Part shown: positions 8,139 through 16,838 of the stretch, piece after piece
How the letters are laid out: every line of letters begins with the position of its first letter
How positions within the stretch are numbered: position 1 is the first letter of the stretch
From: Saccharofermentans sp.
Lineage (GTDB): Bacteria; Bacillota; Clostridia; Saccharofermentanales; Saccharofermentanaceae
Assembly: GCA_024403695.1 (NCBI GenBank)
Contig: JAKSRI010000003.1
Coordinates: 62,001-126,000, forward strand
DNA length: 64,000 bases
Reading direction: 5' to 3'
The notes under the pieces: generated by a model
Told to the model about the DNA's origin: nothing
What the model saw: only the letters and a program-made list of their open reading frames with translations
Databases searched by the model: none
Translations under genes and position numbers: made by a program

Positions 8139-9542
8139 ATGAGAAACAAACTTTTTACAGTACCGCATTTATTTAAACTGGTATTTCTTCTAGGACTTGT
8201 ACTTGTAGTACAGTTTGCTTATGTTACCAGCTTTTTTGCTGTGTTTGGTGTTGCCATGGAAGATCCTAACAACCCTCATAACTATGAGGCTTACCAGGCA
8301 CTCGTTCCTGTTATCACTATTGCTACTATCTTCGTAGCGGATTTTCTTCAGATGCCTCGTTTCTTTAGAAAAAAGAATATTGATGTAGTATCTCAGACTT
8401 TATATTTCAGTTTTCTTATAACACTCATCACCCTTGCTGCCAAAGATCTTACTGAGCAGCGAGCTTTTCCTCGAAGCGTTATTCTCGTCAGCTTCATAAT
8501 TTTGATTCTCTATGTTTTCGTATGGGAAATGATTTGTTGCTTTATAAGCCACAAGATGTATGCGAACAGCGACCTGGTAATTATCGGATCCAACAAGGCA
8601 ACTATGGATCAGGTTCGCAATAAGATTTATCCTTCCCTTAAGGGTATGGACTTGGACCTCAGTAAATCTATCCGCTATTCAGATAAATCAGCTATTAGAG
8701 CTGCGATTCGTAACAAGTCCGAGATTTTCATCTGTCCGGATGTTCCAGAGGATGTTAAATCTGAGATTATCCTGTCCTGTGCTAAGAATAAGACTGTAGT
8801 ATATGTAGTTCCTCAGTTCTATGAGATTAGCCTTTATAAGTCCAGAATAATTAATCTTAATGACCTTATGGTTATGCTTGTAGACAGAATGGGCCTCACT
8901 TTCGAGCAGAGCATTATGAAGAGATTCATGGATATTGTAATTTCCCTTGTTGCAATTATCCTTTCAGCACCAATTATCCTCATCTGTGCGATTGTCATTA
9001 AGTGTTCGGATGGCGGTCCTGTTTTTTACAGACAGGAACGACTTACAATTAATGGTAAACCATATAAGATTTTCAAGCTTCGTACTATGAAGATGAACGC
9101 AGAAGCAGACACAGGAGCAGTTATCTCTGGTAAAAACGACCCTAGAGTAACACCTTTCGGACGCTTCCTTAGAAGAAGTAAGCTTGATGAGGTTCCTCAG
9201 TTCTATAACGTACTTATGGGTGACATGAGCGTTGTTGGACCTCGTTCAGAACGTCCTGAGTTCGTAACTAATTTTGAAAAAGAAATCCCTGGATATACTC
9301 AGAGATTCGCCGTTAAGGCTGGTATTACAGGACTTGCACAGGTTGCGGGCAACTATGACACAACTGCCCAGGATAAGCTTCGTTATGATTTGCTTTATAT
9401 TAAGAACTACTCTGTTCTTCAGGATCTTAAAATTATGTTCATGACTGTGCGTGCGATTTTTACACCACATCTTTACAATCAGACATTTGAAGATAATAAG
9501 GGTACTTACGTATCCACTGACAGAGAACAGCATGAAAAGTGA
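8139..9542 (+). CDS. Polyprenyl-phosphate sugar-1-phosphate transferase (WbaP/WcaJ type)
   Basis: Starts polysaccharide synthesis by moving a sugar phosphate onto undecaprenyl phosphate at the membrane. 467 residues from the second ATG, chosen because AGGA precedes it by 5 bases; an in-frame ATG 12 bases earlier is less likely. The N-terminal half has several membrane segments and a Rossmann-like middle region. The C-terminal catalytic domain starts near KRFMDIVIS and carries the hallmark DGGPVFYRQERL, FKLRTM, RRSKLDEVPQ and SVVGPRSERP. The transferred sugar cannot be read from sequence. It overlaps the next GT2 gene by 11 bases. It probably initiates the polymer made by the minus-strand cluster that follows. 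Confidence 0.92.
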   Translation: MRNKLFTVPHLFKLVFLLGLVLVVQFAYVTSFFAVFGVAMEDPNNPHNYEAYQALVPVITIATIFVADFLQMPRFFRKKNIDVVSQTLYFSFLITLITLAAKDLTEQRAFPRSVILVSFIILILYVFVWEMICCFISHKMYANSDLVIIGSNKATMDQVRNKIYPSLKGMDLDLSKSIRYSDKSAIRAAIRNKSEIFICPDVPEDVKSEIILSCAKNKTVVYVVPQFYEISLYKSRIINLNDLMVMLVDRMGLTFEQSIMKRFMDIVISLVAIILSAPIILICAIVIKCSDGGPVFYRQERLTINGKPYKIFKLRTMKMNAEADTGAVISGKNDPRVTPFGRFLRRSKLDEVPQFYNVLMGDMSVVGPRSERPEFVTNFEKEIPGYTQRFAVKAGITGLAQVAGNYDTTAQDKLRYDLLYIKNYSVLQDLKIMFMTVRAIFTPHLYNQTFEDNKGTYVSTDREQHEK

Positions 9543-10335
9543 TTATTCTGTATTAATGTCTGTGTATGGGAAAGAAAATCCCATATTTCTAAAAGAAAGT
9601 ATCCAGAGCATTTTAAGCCAGACGGTATCTACCAATGACTTTGTGCTTGTTTGTGATGGCCCTCTGACTCCTGAACTTGACGCCGTTATTAACGCTTTTG
9701 ATGGTATTAATGTGGTACGTCTTCCTGAAAATAAAGGACTTGGTCAGGCACTTGCCCACGGCATTACGCTTTGTAAGAACGAACTCGTGGCACGCATGGA
9801 TAGTGATGATATCGCGTTCCCGGATAGAATGGAAAAGCAACTTGATGCATTTAGCACAAATCCTGATATGTCCCTTATTAGCGGTACTATAGTAGAGTTT
9901 CAGGATAATATCAGTAACATTAAGGGTAAGCGCGAACTTCCTAGCACTAACGAGGAAATCCGTGCTTTCTCGCGCAAGCGCAACCCATTTAACCACCCAG
10001 CAGTCATGTTTAAGAAGAGTGCCGTAATCCAGTGCGGCAACTATGACGAAAGCTACCACCTCTTCGAAGACTATTACCTCTGGGTGCGCATGCTGCAAAA
10101 GGGATTTAAGGGCTTTAACCTCAATAATAATCTTGTTTATATGAGAGTCGACGACAACACCATGATCAGACGTGGTGGCACTTCTTACGCCCGCGAAATG
10201 CTACGTTTCCACAAGTGGCTTCGTAAACAGGGCTGGTCTACATGGGGAGACTATCTTACAGGTGCCGTGCCTCATGCCATGGTATGTGTACTTCCAAAGG
10301 GCATAAGAAAAGCCGTATATAAACGGCTTCACTAA
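9532..10335 (+). CDS. Family 2 glycosyltransferase
   Basis: 267 residues from MKSDYSVLMSVYGKEN, the point where the GT-A fold begins. The longer open frame upstream lies wholly inside the sugar transferase gene and is rejected. Nucleotide-sugar features are the N-terminal SVLMSVY strand, LVCDGP, the NKGLGQALAHGI loop and the metal-binding ARMDSDD. A FNHPAVMFKKS segment is common in rhamnosyl/galactosyl transferases of capsule clusters, but donor and acceptor are unknown. No membrane segment. It partly overlaps the upstream transferase and would act directly after it. The last codons contain the minus-strand terminator of the opposing operon. Confidence 0.88.
   Translation: MKSDYSVLMSVYGKENPIFLKESIQSILSQTVSTNDFVLVCDGPLTPELDAVINAFDGINVVRLPENKGLGQALAHGITLCKNELVARMDSDDIAFPDRMEKQLDAFSTNPDMSLISGTIVEFQDNISNIKGKRELPSTNEEIRAFSRKRNPFNHPAVMFKKSAVIQCGNYDESYHLFEDYYLWVRMLQKGFKGFNLNNNLVYMRVDDNTMIRRGGTSYAREMLRFHKWLRKQGWSTWGDYLTGAVPHAMVCVLPKGIRKAVYKRLH
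10305..10329 (-). terminator. Terminator of the minus-strand polysaccharide operon, inside the GT2 gene
   Basis: On the minus strand, AAGCCGT and ACGGCTT flank a 6-base AT loop and are followed by TTTTCTT. It sits just beyond the stop of the minus-strand GT4 gene (10336) but within the coding end of the plus-strand GT2 gene. Confidence 0.65.
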
Positions 10336-11496
10336 TTACTTTATACTTTTATATGCTTCAAGCGTTGCCTTGGCACAATTCTCCCAGGAGAAGAAATTTG
10401 CTCTATCAAGAGCTCTGTCCCTTAGGTCAACCGCCTCCGAATCATTCTGTTCTAGTTTCTTTGAATCATTTATAGCCTTCATTAAGGCATCCGCTATCTC
10501 TTCATCCTTATCAGGACTACATGTGAAGCAACAGTCTCCAGCCACTTCCTTAAGAGAAGATACATTAGTTGTCACTGTAGGCACTCCACTTGCCATTCCC
10601 TCGATGACCGGAATTCCAAATCCCTCATAGTAAGAAAGATATGCCACGCTACTACTAGATCGCATAAGACTTCTCATATCATCATCTTCCACAAATCCTG
10701 TGAAAATAACGTTATCTCTAAGCTTAGGTTCACTATTTGCTGTATCAAAAATCTCATCATACAGCCAGCCCTTCTTACCTACAATTACCAGCTTATACTC
10801 ATCGCGAATCTCATCAGGAAGGAGCTTATATCCTCGAAGAAGACCAGGAACATTCTTACGAGGCTCCAATGTCCCTACATAAATAATATACTTCTTATTA
10901 ATTCCATACTTCTCAAGCAACTCCTGACTCGCTGGTTTACTGGAGAAGAACTCATCTTTAACCCCCATATATGTAACAGCGATATCTTTATTACGGGGCT
11001 TGCAATAATTAGGAATATCCTCTCTGGAATTCTCAGAAATAGTAATTATCTTGTCTGCTCTTCTAGCCGAACGCTTGATATACCACTGGAACATCTTGCA
11101 CTTCCAGCCAACAAGGTACTGTGGATAAATAAAGTATGTCATATCATGAAAGACAGTAACTACTTTAGTTCTAGAAGAAATAAACTTAAGGAAATACGGC
11201 ATAGTGTAATTAGGGCAATGCAAAACATCTGCCTTAAGTTTACGAACACGCCATGGGAATACAATCTGTTCCCATAAAATTCTGATATATGTCTTACGAA
11301 GAATTGATGACTTTACAGGCACCATGTGAAAATTCGGTGCATATACACCAAATCCATCTAGATCATCATCCTGGGCAAAGAGATAGTACTCATTCTCCTT
11401 GTCAGTCTCCTGGAGACCCTTAAGAAGACCAAGCATATATCTTCCTATGCCGGTCTTACTCTTAGGTGTTGCTGTAAGGTCAATTGCAATACGCAT
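10336..11496 (-). CDS. Family 4 glycosyltransferase (mannosyl/rhamnosyltransferase-like)
   Basis: 386 residues, cytoplasmic GT-B fold. The N-terminus MRIAIDLTATPKSKTGIGRYM and the features VFHDMTYFIYP, ITISENSREDI, YVGTLEPRKN and the E-x7-E motif in YYEGFGIPVIEGMASG match the WbpX/WbpY/MtfB-like group that uses GDP-mannose or GDP-rhamnose. With gmd and rmd in the same operon, GDP-D-rhamnose is the plausible donor (inference). Last gene of the minus-strand cluster, 5 bases after manC. Confidence 0.88.
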   Translation of the reverse strand: MRIAIDLTATPKSKTGIGRYMLGLLKGLQETDKENEYYLFAQDDDLDGFGVYAPNFHMVPVKSSILRKTYIRILWEQIVFPWRVRKLKADVLHCPNYTMPYFLKFISSRTKVVTVFHDMTYFIYPQYLVGWKCKMFQWYIKRSARRADKIITISENSREDIPNYCKPRNKDIAVTYMGVKDEFFSSKPASQELLEKYGINKKYIIYVGTLEPRKNVPGLLRGYKLLPDEIRDEYKLVIVGKKGWLYDEIFDTANSEPKLRDNVIFTGFVEDDDMRSLMRSSSSVAYLSYYEGFGIPVIEGMASGVPTVTTNVSSLKEVAGDCCFTCSPDKDEEIADALMKAINDSKKLEQNDSEAVDLRDRALDRANFFSWENCAKATLEAYKSIK

Positions 11497-11501
11497 GGAT
11501 A

Positions 11502-12575
11502 TTAAAGAAGATCCTCTCTACCAACTTCCTTAAGATGGTCTACCATCTTCTTTACATCCTGAACGCGGGACTTATCACATACGAGAATAGCATCCTTTGT
11601 CTCTACAACAACGATATTATCTGCGCCGATTGCAGTGATAAGCTTATCGCCGCAACTATCGAAGAATACACTGTTTGTACAATCGAGAAGTTCAGCCTTA
11701 CCAACAGTTACGTTGTTACCTTCATCCTTAGGGAATACATTCTCGAGAGCGTCCCATGATCCTACGTCATTCCATCCAAAATCAGCTGGAATACAGTAAA
11801 CACCCTCTGCCTTCTCCATGATTCCATAGTCAACAGAAATCTTCTCGAGAACTGGATATACACGAGCGATAGCATCTGCTTCCTTATCAGTTCTGAGGTC
11901 ATCGAAAATCGCCTCCATCTGAGCATACATATCAGGAAGAAGCTTCTTAAAATACTCGAGAATTACTGATACCTTCCAGATGAACATGCCAGAATTCCAG
12001 AGATAGCAACCCTCCTCGACATATGTCTTAGCAATCTCATATGCTGGCTTCTCAACAAATCTGTCGAGAGCTTTAACCTCATCAGAAAGGCCATCAGATA
12101 CCTTAATATATCCATAACCTGTAGATGGGAATGTTGGCTTAATACCAATAGTAACGATACGATCTGTCTTCTCAGCTGTATCAAGTGCGAGATTTAAGAT
12201 TCTCTCGTACTCCTTAATATTTCCGATGTGATGATCTGCAGGAAGAACTGCCATAAGAGCGTCACCATACATCTTCTTCAATGTCATTGCTGCATAAATA
12301 ATGCAAGGAGCAGTATTACGCTGAACTGGCTCAACAAGAATATGACTTCTATCTACTTCATCAAAAATCACCTTATCAGTAAGGATAGCCTGCTTCTCAT
12401 TTGTAACGATGAAAGTATTCTCTCTAGGGATAACACCATCGTAATGCTTAATTGTCTCATTAATCATTACATCGTCACCTGTGAGCTTTGTGAGCTGCTT
12501 AGGAGATGCCATTCTGGATACTGGCCAGAATCTTGTTCCGCCGCCACCTGCCATAATTACTGCTGCTTTCTGCAT
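11502..12575 (-). CDS. manC: Mannose-1-phosphate guanylyltransferase
   Basis: Makes GDP-mannose from mannose-1-phosphate and GTP, feeding Gmd and Rmd in this locus. 357 residues, the length of a single-domain GMP without the isomerase half of bifunctional enzymes. The pyrophosphorylase signature is MAGGGGTRFWPVSR with PKQL following; VLPADHHI, VEKP and WNSGMFIWK are also typical. The start is the first ATG of the conserved core. A -10-like TATAAT lies at 12611-12616 on the minus strand but I find no matching -35 at normal spacing. Confidence 0.94.
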   Translation of the reverse strand: MQKAAVIMAGGGGTRFWPVSRMASPKQLTKLTGDDVMINETIKHYDGVIPRENTFIVTNEKQAILTDKVIFDEVDRSHILVEPVQRNTAPCIIYAAMTLKKMYGDALMAVLPADHHIGNIKEYERILNLALDTAEKTDRIVTIGIKPTFPSTGYGYIKVSDGLSDEVKALDRFVEKPAYEIAKTYVEEGCYLWNSGMFIWKVSVILEYFKKLLPDMYAQMEAIFDDLRTDKEADAIARVYPVLEKISVDYGIMEKAEGVYCIPADFGWNDVGSWDALENVFPKDEGNNVTVGKAELLDCTNSVFFDSCGDKLITAIGADNIVVVETKDAILVCDKSRVQDVKKMVDHLKEVGREDLL

Positions 12576-12641
12576 AAGAAATACCTCTTTATTTAATAAT
12601 CTACGTGTGAATTATACTCCATTTCGTGTACAATTATCCAC

Positions 12642-13487
12642 ATGAGCCAGATAACAACAAACAATCAATATAAATTTCTCGTAGCCACTGATATGGACTA
12701 CACACTTCTTATGCCTGGAACACCAGTTTCGGAGGCGAACAGACAGGCAGTTAAAGCAATCCAGAAGGCTGGTGGCGCATTTACCCTTGCCACTGGAAGA
12801 ACATCTTTTCTTACTGGAATCTATTCAGATGACCTTGATGTAACTGTTCCACTTATTACAAGTAACGGTGCTTCGCTTTTCGACCCGGTTACACGTAAGG
12901 ATATATTCTCTGCTGATTTTCCTGAAGAAATTAACCGTAAGCTCATTAAACTATTCTTGGAAAACAACACTGACGCCACTGGTTATAGTGACGAGGGTAT
13001 CCTTTTCGCCCCTAATTCCAGCAGAAGAGAGTTTGTGCATAACTATAATAATGGTATTCCAGACAGAATTAAGGCTCTGACTGGAGAAATTACCTGGGAC
13101 ACACTTGAAGGAAAGCTCCCAAATATTAATAAATACCTACTTATTAAAGCTAACGAGCATATCCTTCACGAGCTGGATCTCATTCCGGAACTTCAGGTAG
13201 TAATGTCTGCTGTGGATTTTTACGATGTAATGCTTACTGGCACATCCAAGGGCCTAGCCCTTCTCGAACTCGCCAAGAAATTAAATATCCCCGAAGGCAA
13301 AGTATTCGCCTTAGGGGATAGTGATAATGATATTCCAATGTTAGATGCTGCAGATTATGCAATCGTCATGGGTGGCAGCAAGGAAGAAATCCTAAAGCAC
13401 GCTGATTACGTCACTCTCGACTGTCAACACGATGGATTTGCCAAGGCTGTAACTGAGTTTATTATCCCTCAAGCACTCGACCAATAA
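12642..13487 (+). CDS. Cof-type HAD-superfamily phosphatase
   Basis: 281 residues. Motif I is TDMDYTLL (D-x-D), motif III is the lysine in TSKGLALLEL, and motif IV is ALGDSDNDIPML. A class IIB cap lies between, as in Cof/YbiV sugar-phosphate phosphatases. The substrate is not predictable. It stands alone on the plus strand inside a minus-strand polysaccharide cluster, and its 3' end overlaps the opposing GT4 gene by 26 bases. No Shine-Dalgarno is visible; a TATACT -10-like box at 12613-12618 would give a leader of about 17 bases. Confidence 0.9.
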   Translation: MSQITTNNQYKFLVATDMDYTLLMPGTPVSEANRQAVKAIQKAGGAFTLATGRTSFLTGIYSDDLDVTVPLITSNGASLFDPVTRKDIFSADFPEEINRKLIKLFLENNTDATGYSDEGILFAPNSSRREFVHNYNNGIPDRIKALTGEITWDTLEGKLPNINKYLLIKANEHILHELDLIPELQVVMSAVDFYDVMLTGTSKGLALLELAKKLNIPEGKVFALGDSDNDIPMLDAADYAIVMGGSKEEILKHADYVTLDCQHDGFAKAVTEFIIPQALDQ

Positions 13488-14658
13488 GATTCTCGTAACC
13501 TCTTACAAGCTCTTCCCAGCTATAGTCACTGTCAACATACTTCTTACCGTTCTCGCCCATTCCCTGAACGATGTCTTCATGTGTAAGAAGATAATCAACG
13601 CAACCCTCAAACTCGAAGTATCCATGGTAATAAAGTCCTGCATTACTTCTCTTGCAATGACCCTGAAGAACTGGACAATCAGCACTTACAAGTACCGGTT
13701 TATTCATAGCCATAGACTCCAAAACTACGATGGACAAACTCTCATACTTAGATGGAAGAATGAAAAACTTACTAGCCTTGATGCCTGAGAACTTGTCTTC
13801 CTCAGATACGAAGCCGAGAGAAATAATATCGTCTCTCTTAGGAACTTCAATCATTTCCTTACCCATGAGAACGAGCTTAAGATCTGAATCTGCATGTCTC
13901 TTCTTATATTCAGCAAAATACTTAAAAAGCTCAGGACAGCACTTGTTCTCATCAATACGACCAACATAGAGAATGAAGTTATCATCTAAGCCAAACTTAG
14001 CCTTAAATCCTTCTGGATCAACATTCGCAGGAACCTCTACTCCTACTCCGCCCTTACCATAGTTATCAGGCTTCTTCTCTGTTCCAGGGAATAACTTATG
14101 TGTAAGCTCTAATTCCTCAACTGTGTTGTAATAAAAAGCTGCTGGGAGCTTAAACATATTCTCGAAAATCTTAAGATGAATTGGAGCCTCTTCATGTGCT
14201 GTAGGAATGAAAATAGCCTTATCAGCAACCTTAGGAAGTCCAAAATATGTTGTGTAATAGAGGTAGCAGACGAAGATAAATACATCATAATTATCGTGAT
14301 TTGCCTCCAGCCAATCACACAAAGCTGGACACTCAGGACCCTGCTTACGCATCCAGTCCTCTTCCTCTTCGATAGTTACATTATTGCCTGGGACAAGGAT
14401 TCGTCCACAAAGCTGGTTGAACTTCTCTGTATCACGCTCACTTATGCTCTTAAATCGGTGAACAGTAACACCATTAAGCTCAGTGCTTCCTTCTGGATAC
14501 TCATTCTTCCATGTCTGATAATCAATGGCGCATGTAGTAGCACAATGCACTTCATGACCACCAATAGATGCCATATGCTCAGCAACTTCTCTAGCATAAG
14601 CCTCAGCACCGCCGTTTACTTCAAGACCATATCTCTGTACTACAAAACAAATCTTCAT
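13462..14658 (-). CDS. Family 4 glycosyltransferase
   Basis: 398 residues, GT-B fold. The N-terminal GGAEAYAREVAEHM donor-side glycine loop, LYVGRIDENKCCPEL at the domain junction and the late E-x7-E-like site (KYESLSIVVLESMAMNKP) identify GT4. The E in YESLSIV replaces the more usual EGFG, seen in some members. It is similar in plan to the next gene upstream. Probably adds sugars of the exported polymer on the cytoplasmic face. Donor unknown. Followed convergently by the HAD gene. Confidence 0.87.
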   Translation of the reverse strand: MKICFVVQRYGLEVNGGAEAYAREVAEHMASIGGHEVHCATTCAIDYQTWKNEYPEGSTELNGVTVHRFKSISERDTEKFNQLCGRILVPGNNVTIEEEEDWMRKQGPECPALCDWLEANHDNYDVFIFVCYLYYTTYFGLPKVADKAIFIPTAHEEAPIHLKIFENMFKLPAAFYYNTVEELELTHKLFPGTEKKPDNYGKGGVGVEVPANVDPEGFKAKFGLDDNFILYVGRIDENKCCPELFKYFAEYKKRHADSDLKLVLMGKEMIEVPKRDDIISLGFVSEEDKFSGIKASKFFILPSKYESLSIVVLESMAMNKPVLVSADCPVLQGHCKRSNAGLYYHGYFEFEGCVDYLLTHEDIVQGMGENGKKYVDSDYSWEELVRGYENLIGRVLEG

Positions 14659-14673
14659 GGTATCTACCTTATA

Positions 14674-15834
14674 TTAAAAGAACTTTTTAATCTTCTTACC
14701 CTTTGTCTCCTGAGAATCTGCAGAAGAACCGTTAGGAGCCTTAATGCCTGTCAACTCTTCGAGCTGCTGGATAAACATGGAACTTACGTTATCATAACCA
14801 AAATACTTAAGTCTCTCGCGCTGCTCCTCAATCATTGTGGCACGTAGTTCCTCGTTATGGAGAACCTCATGAAGCTGTGCTGCAACATAAGCTGGATCCT
14901 TATCATCAAATACAATTCCACAGTCACCAAGTGTCTCTGGAACTGCAGTGGAAGCATATGCGAGAATTGGTACATCGAACTGCATTGCCTCAACGAGAGG
15001 TACACAGAATCCCTCATGCTCACTCATGGAAACAAATGCATCTGCTGTTCTATAGTAAGCAAGGATAGCTGGGAATGAGATATGACCTGTAAATACTACG
15101 TCATCAATTCCAAGCTCCTGTGCATAATTCTTAAGCTTAGCATCATACTTCTCCATACCACCAGGATTACCAACAAGGATAAGTCTGATTGGATCAGAGT
15201 ACATCTGACGATATGCATACAACATGGAAATAAGGTCTTCCTGCTTCTTATTAGGTGCGATACGACCTACAAAAAGCACATTCTTAACCTTGTGGTTGTT
15301 TTTCTTAGGACTGCCACCCATTTCGAGCATGACGTCACGGTCAGGTCTCTTCATGTAGTCCTCGAAAGGAATAAGGATAGGTCTTACCTTAAGAGGGCAC
15401 TTATAACCGTACTCCCAAAGCATGTCACGGTTGTGCGCGGAATCGCAGAAACCGCCCTCAAAGATGTCGTTAATAAGCTTTGTCTCATTAATTCCGTTGC
15501 TGCAAAGCTGCGCAGATCTGCCACTATATGGCGCGAAGAAATGAGGTGGAGTTGTATTGTGATAAATAATAAACTTTCTGCAATCAACATCTCTAATAAG
15601 AAGATTAAGATTACTTCCTGTAGAGAGATGGTAGAGCATAATATCATCCTTCTTAGGCTTAGGCATCTTACCGCAGGACATTACATCTGGATGATTAGCA
15701 AGTCTAGGATCGATATGCTCCATATAAATCTTTGTCTCAAATCCTCTTTCTTTAAGAAGATCGTTGATAGCGAGAGTATCGTTACTTACAGCATCGCCAA
15801 AGGAAAGGGTTGTTAATAACTGAAATACTTTCAT
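14674..15834 (-). CDS. Family 4 glycosyltransferase
   Basis: 386 residues, GT-B. It begins MKVFQLLTTLSFGDAVSNDTLA, and VLFVGRIAPNKKQEDLI, VFTGHISFPAILAYYRTADAFVSMSEHEGFCVPLVEAMQFDVP carries the E-x7-E catalytic/donor site in two parts. The N-terminal GDAVSND segment is characteristic of a group found next to Wzt-type exporters in common-antigen loci. It starts in an ATGA overlap with the upstream coiled-coil gene, so the two are translationally coupled. The C-terminal ~40 residues are Ser/Lys-rich. Donor unknown. Confidence 0.88.
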   Translation of the reverse strand: MKVFQLLTTLSFGDAVSNDTLAINDLLKERGFETKIYMEHIDPRLANHPDVMSCGKMPKPKKDDIMLYHLSTGSNLNLLIRDVDCRKFIIYHNTTPPHFFAPYSGRSAQLCSNGINETKLINDIFEGGFCDSAHNRDMLWEYGYKCPLKVRPILIPFEDYMKRPDRDVMLEMGGSPKKNNHKVKNVLFVGRIAPNKKQEDLISMLYAYRQMYSDPIRLILVGNPGGMEKYDAKLKNYAQELGIDDVVFTGHISFPAILAYYRTADAFVSMSEHEGFCVPLVEAMQFDVPILAYASTAVPETLGDCGIVFDDKDPAYVAAQLHEVLHNEELRATMIEEQRERLKYFGYDNVSSMFIQQLEELTGIKAPNGSSADSQETKGKKIKKFF

Positions 15835-16394
15835 GCCTTTCCTCCTTCCTTCTTAGCCGCTTTCTCCAACTCGTGAAGCTTAGCGTAAGCTGTCATAATC
15901 TGATTGTTAAGTGCGATTCTCTCTTCTGCTAGCTTCTGGAACTCCTCGCTGACAACAGCATAGCGTCTGTTAAGTTCATTCTGCTGTCTAACTGAGTGAT
16001 TGATATAGAAACCAAAGAGCATTCCCGCAAACTTAGCCTTAAAACCAGAATACTGAGGAACTACTTCCTGATGGTGCTTTACAAGTGTAACACTGTCCTT
16101 AAGATGCTGGGAAAGACCACTAACCTCCATCTTACTCATGAGGTCATAGTTCTCCATATAGAAGTCCATCATTACCTTTGTAAGCTTATCGTTAAGTGTC
16201 TTCAACTCGTTCTTTTTAAGAGTTGGAGCCTTCTTATCCAGGATCATTCTAATTTTCTCGATGGCAACATCACCTGTATTCATGTTGCTGAAACTGCTGG
16301 CATCAGCAAATGTAGCAGGTAATTCAACTGTTCCCTTTACCTTCTGAAGATCAGGTAACAGCGCCTGTAACATTTGTCTACTCTTATTTGACAT
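15831..16394 (-). CDS. Small coiled-coil protein of the polysaccharide locus
   Basis: 187 residues, no enzyme motif. An N-terminal part (1-50) of low similarity to anything known is followed by a helical region (about 50-110), a short hydrophobic stretch (KFAGMLFGFYI, 121-131) and a C-terminal coiled coil (about 140-180). The segment QQNELNRRYAVVSEE (137-151) parallels QQNAVNANFAVVCDA in the next upstream protein, so the two share a C-terminal module. AGGGG lies about 10 bases before the start. It is coupled by ATGA overlap to a GT4 gene. A role in organising the transferases or setting chain length is inference from position and shape. Confidence 0.8.
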   Translation of the reverse strand: MSNKSRQMLQALLPDLQKVKGTVELPATFADASSFSNMNTGDVAIEKIRMILDKKAPTLKKNELKTLNDKLTKVMMDFYMENYDLMSKMEVSGLSQHLKDSVTLVKHHQEVVPQYSGFKAKFAGMLFGFYINHSVRQQNELNRRYAVVSEEFQKLAEERIALNNQIMTAYAKLHELEKAAKKEGGKA

Positions 16395-16412
16395 TGTGGC
16401 TGCCCCTTTATC

Positions 16413-16814
16413 TTACTTTGAAAGCTTATCGATTTTTCTATTAATCTCATCGAGAACCTGCTTCATGTTCTCGATTTCTTCCTTCTGCTCTCTTACAGCA
16501 TCACAAACAACTGCAAAATTTGCATTTACTGCATTCTGCTGCACAACAATAGGAATTACAAAAAAGTTGGCAACTTTACGAATTGCCTTCTTAATAAATA
16601 CTTTTACAGGGTTTCCAGTATAAACCTGATATGGATTAAGCTCGTAATTATATGAGATATACTGAACTGCAGCATTAAGATCTCCACTGGATGCTGGAGC
16701 TGCAGAATGACTTGTTGCCTCTTCAGCAAAAGACAAAGGCTGCTTATCGATACCATTCTCCTTAATATTGGACTTGATTTCATCCATTATTGCTTCAACA
16801 TTAATCTCAGACAT
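16413..16814 (-). CDS. Small coiled-coil protein with N-terminal IMxEI helix motif
   Basis: 133 residues from MSEINVEAIMDEIKSNI; a frame seven codons longer is rejected because the AAAGGG Shine-Dalgarno lies inside it. The first 18 residues match the short helix motif found at the N-terminus of many proteins of ABC-exported polysaccharide loci. A flexible Ala/Ser-rich region (30-45) follows, then the hydrophobic VANFFVIPIVV (81-91), QQN (92-94) and a heptad-rich C-terminus (104-131). It lacks any catalytic domain. It sits directly after wzt. Membrane-surface scaffold or chain-length factor is inferred. Confidence 0.78.
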   Translation of the reverse strand: MSEINVEAIMDEIKSNIKENGIDKQPLSFAEEATSHSAAPASSGDLNAAVQYISYNYELNPYQVYTGNPVKVFIKKAIRKVANFFVIPIVVQQNAVNANFAVVCDAVREQKEEIENMKQVLDEINRKIDKLSK

Positions 16815-16838
16815 GCTTTTCCCTTTCGTATTCAATAA

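Noticed and set aside
12628..12633. TTGTAC as -35 of manC
   Set aside because: It is only 11 bases from the TATAAT at 12611-12616.
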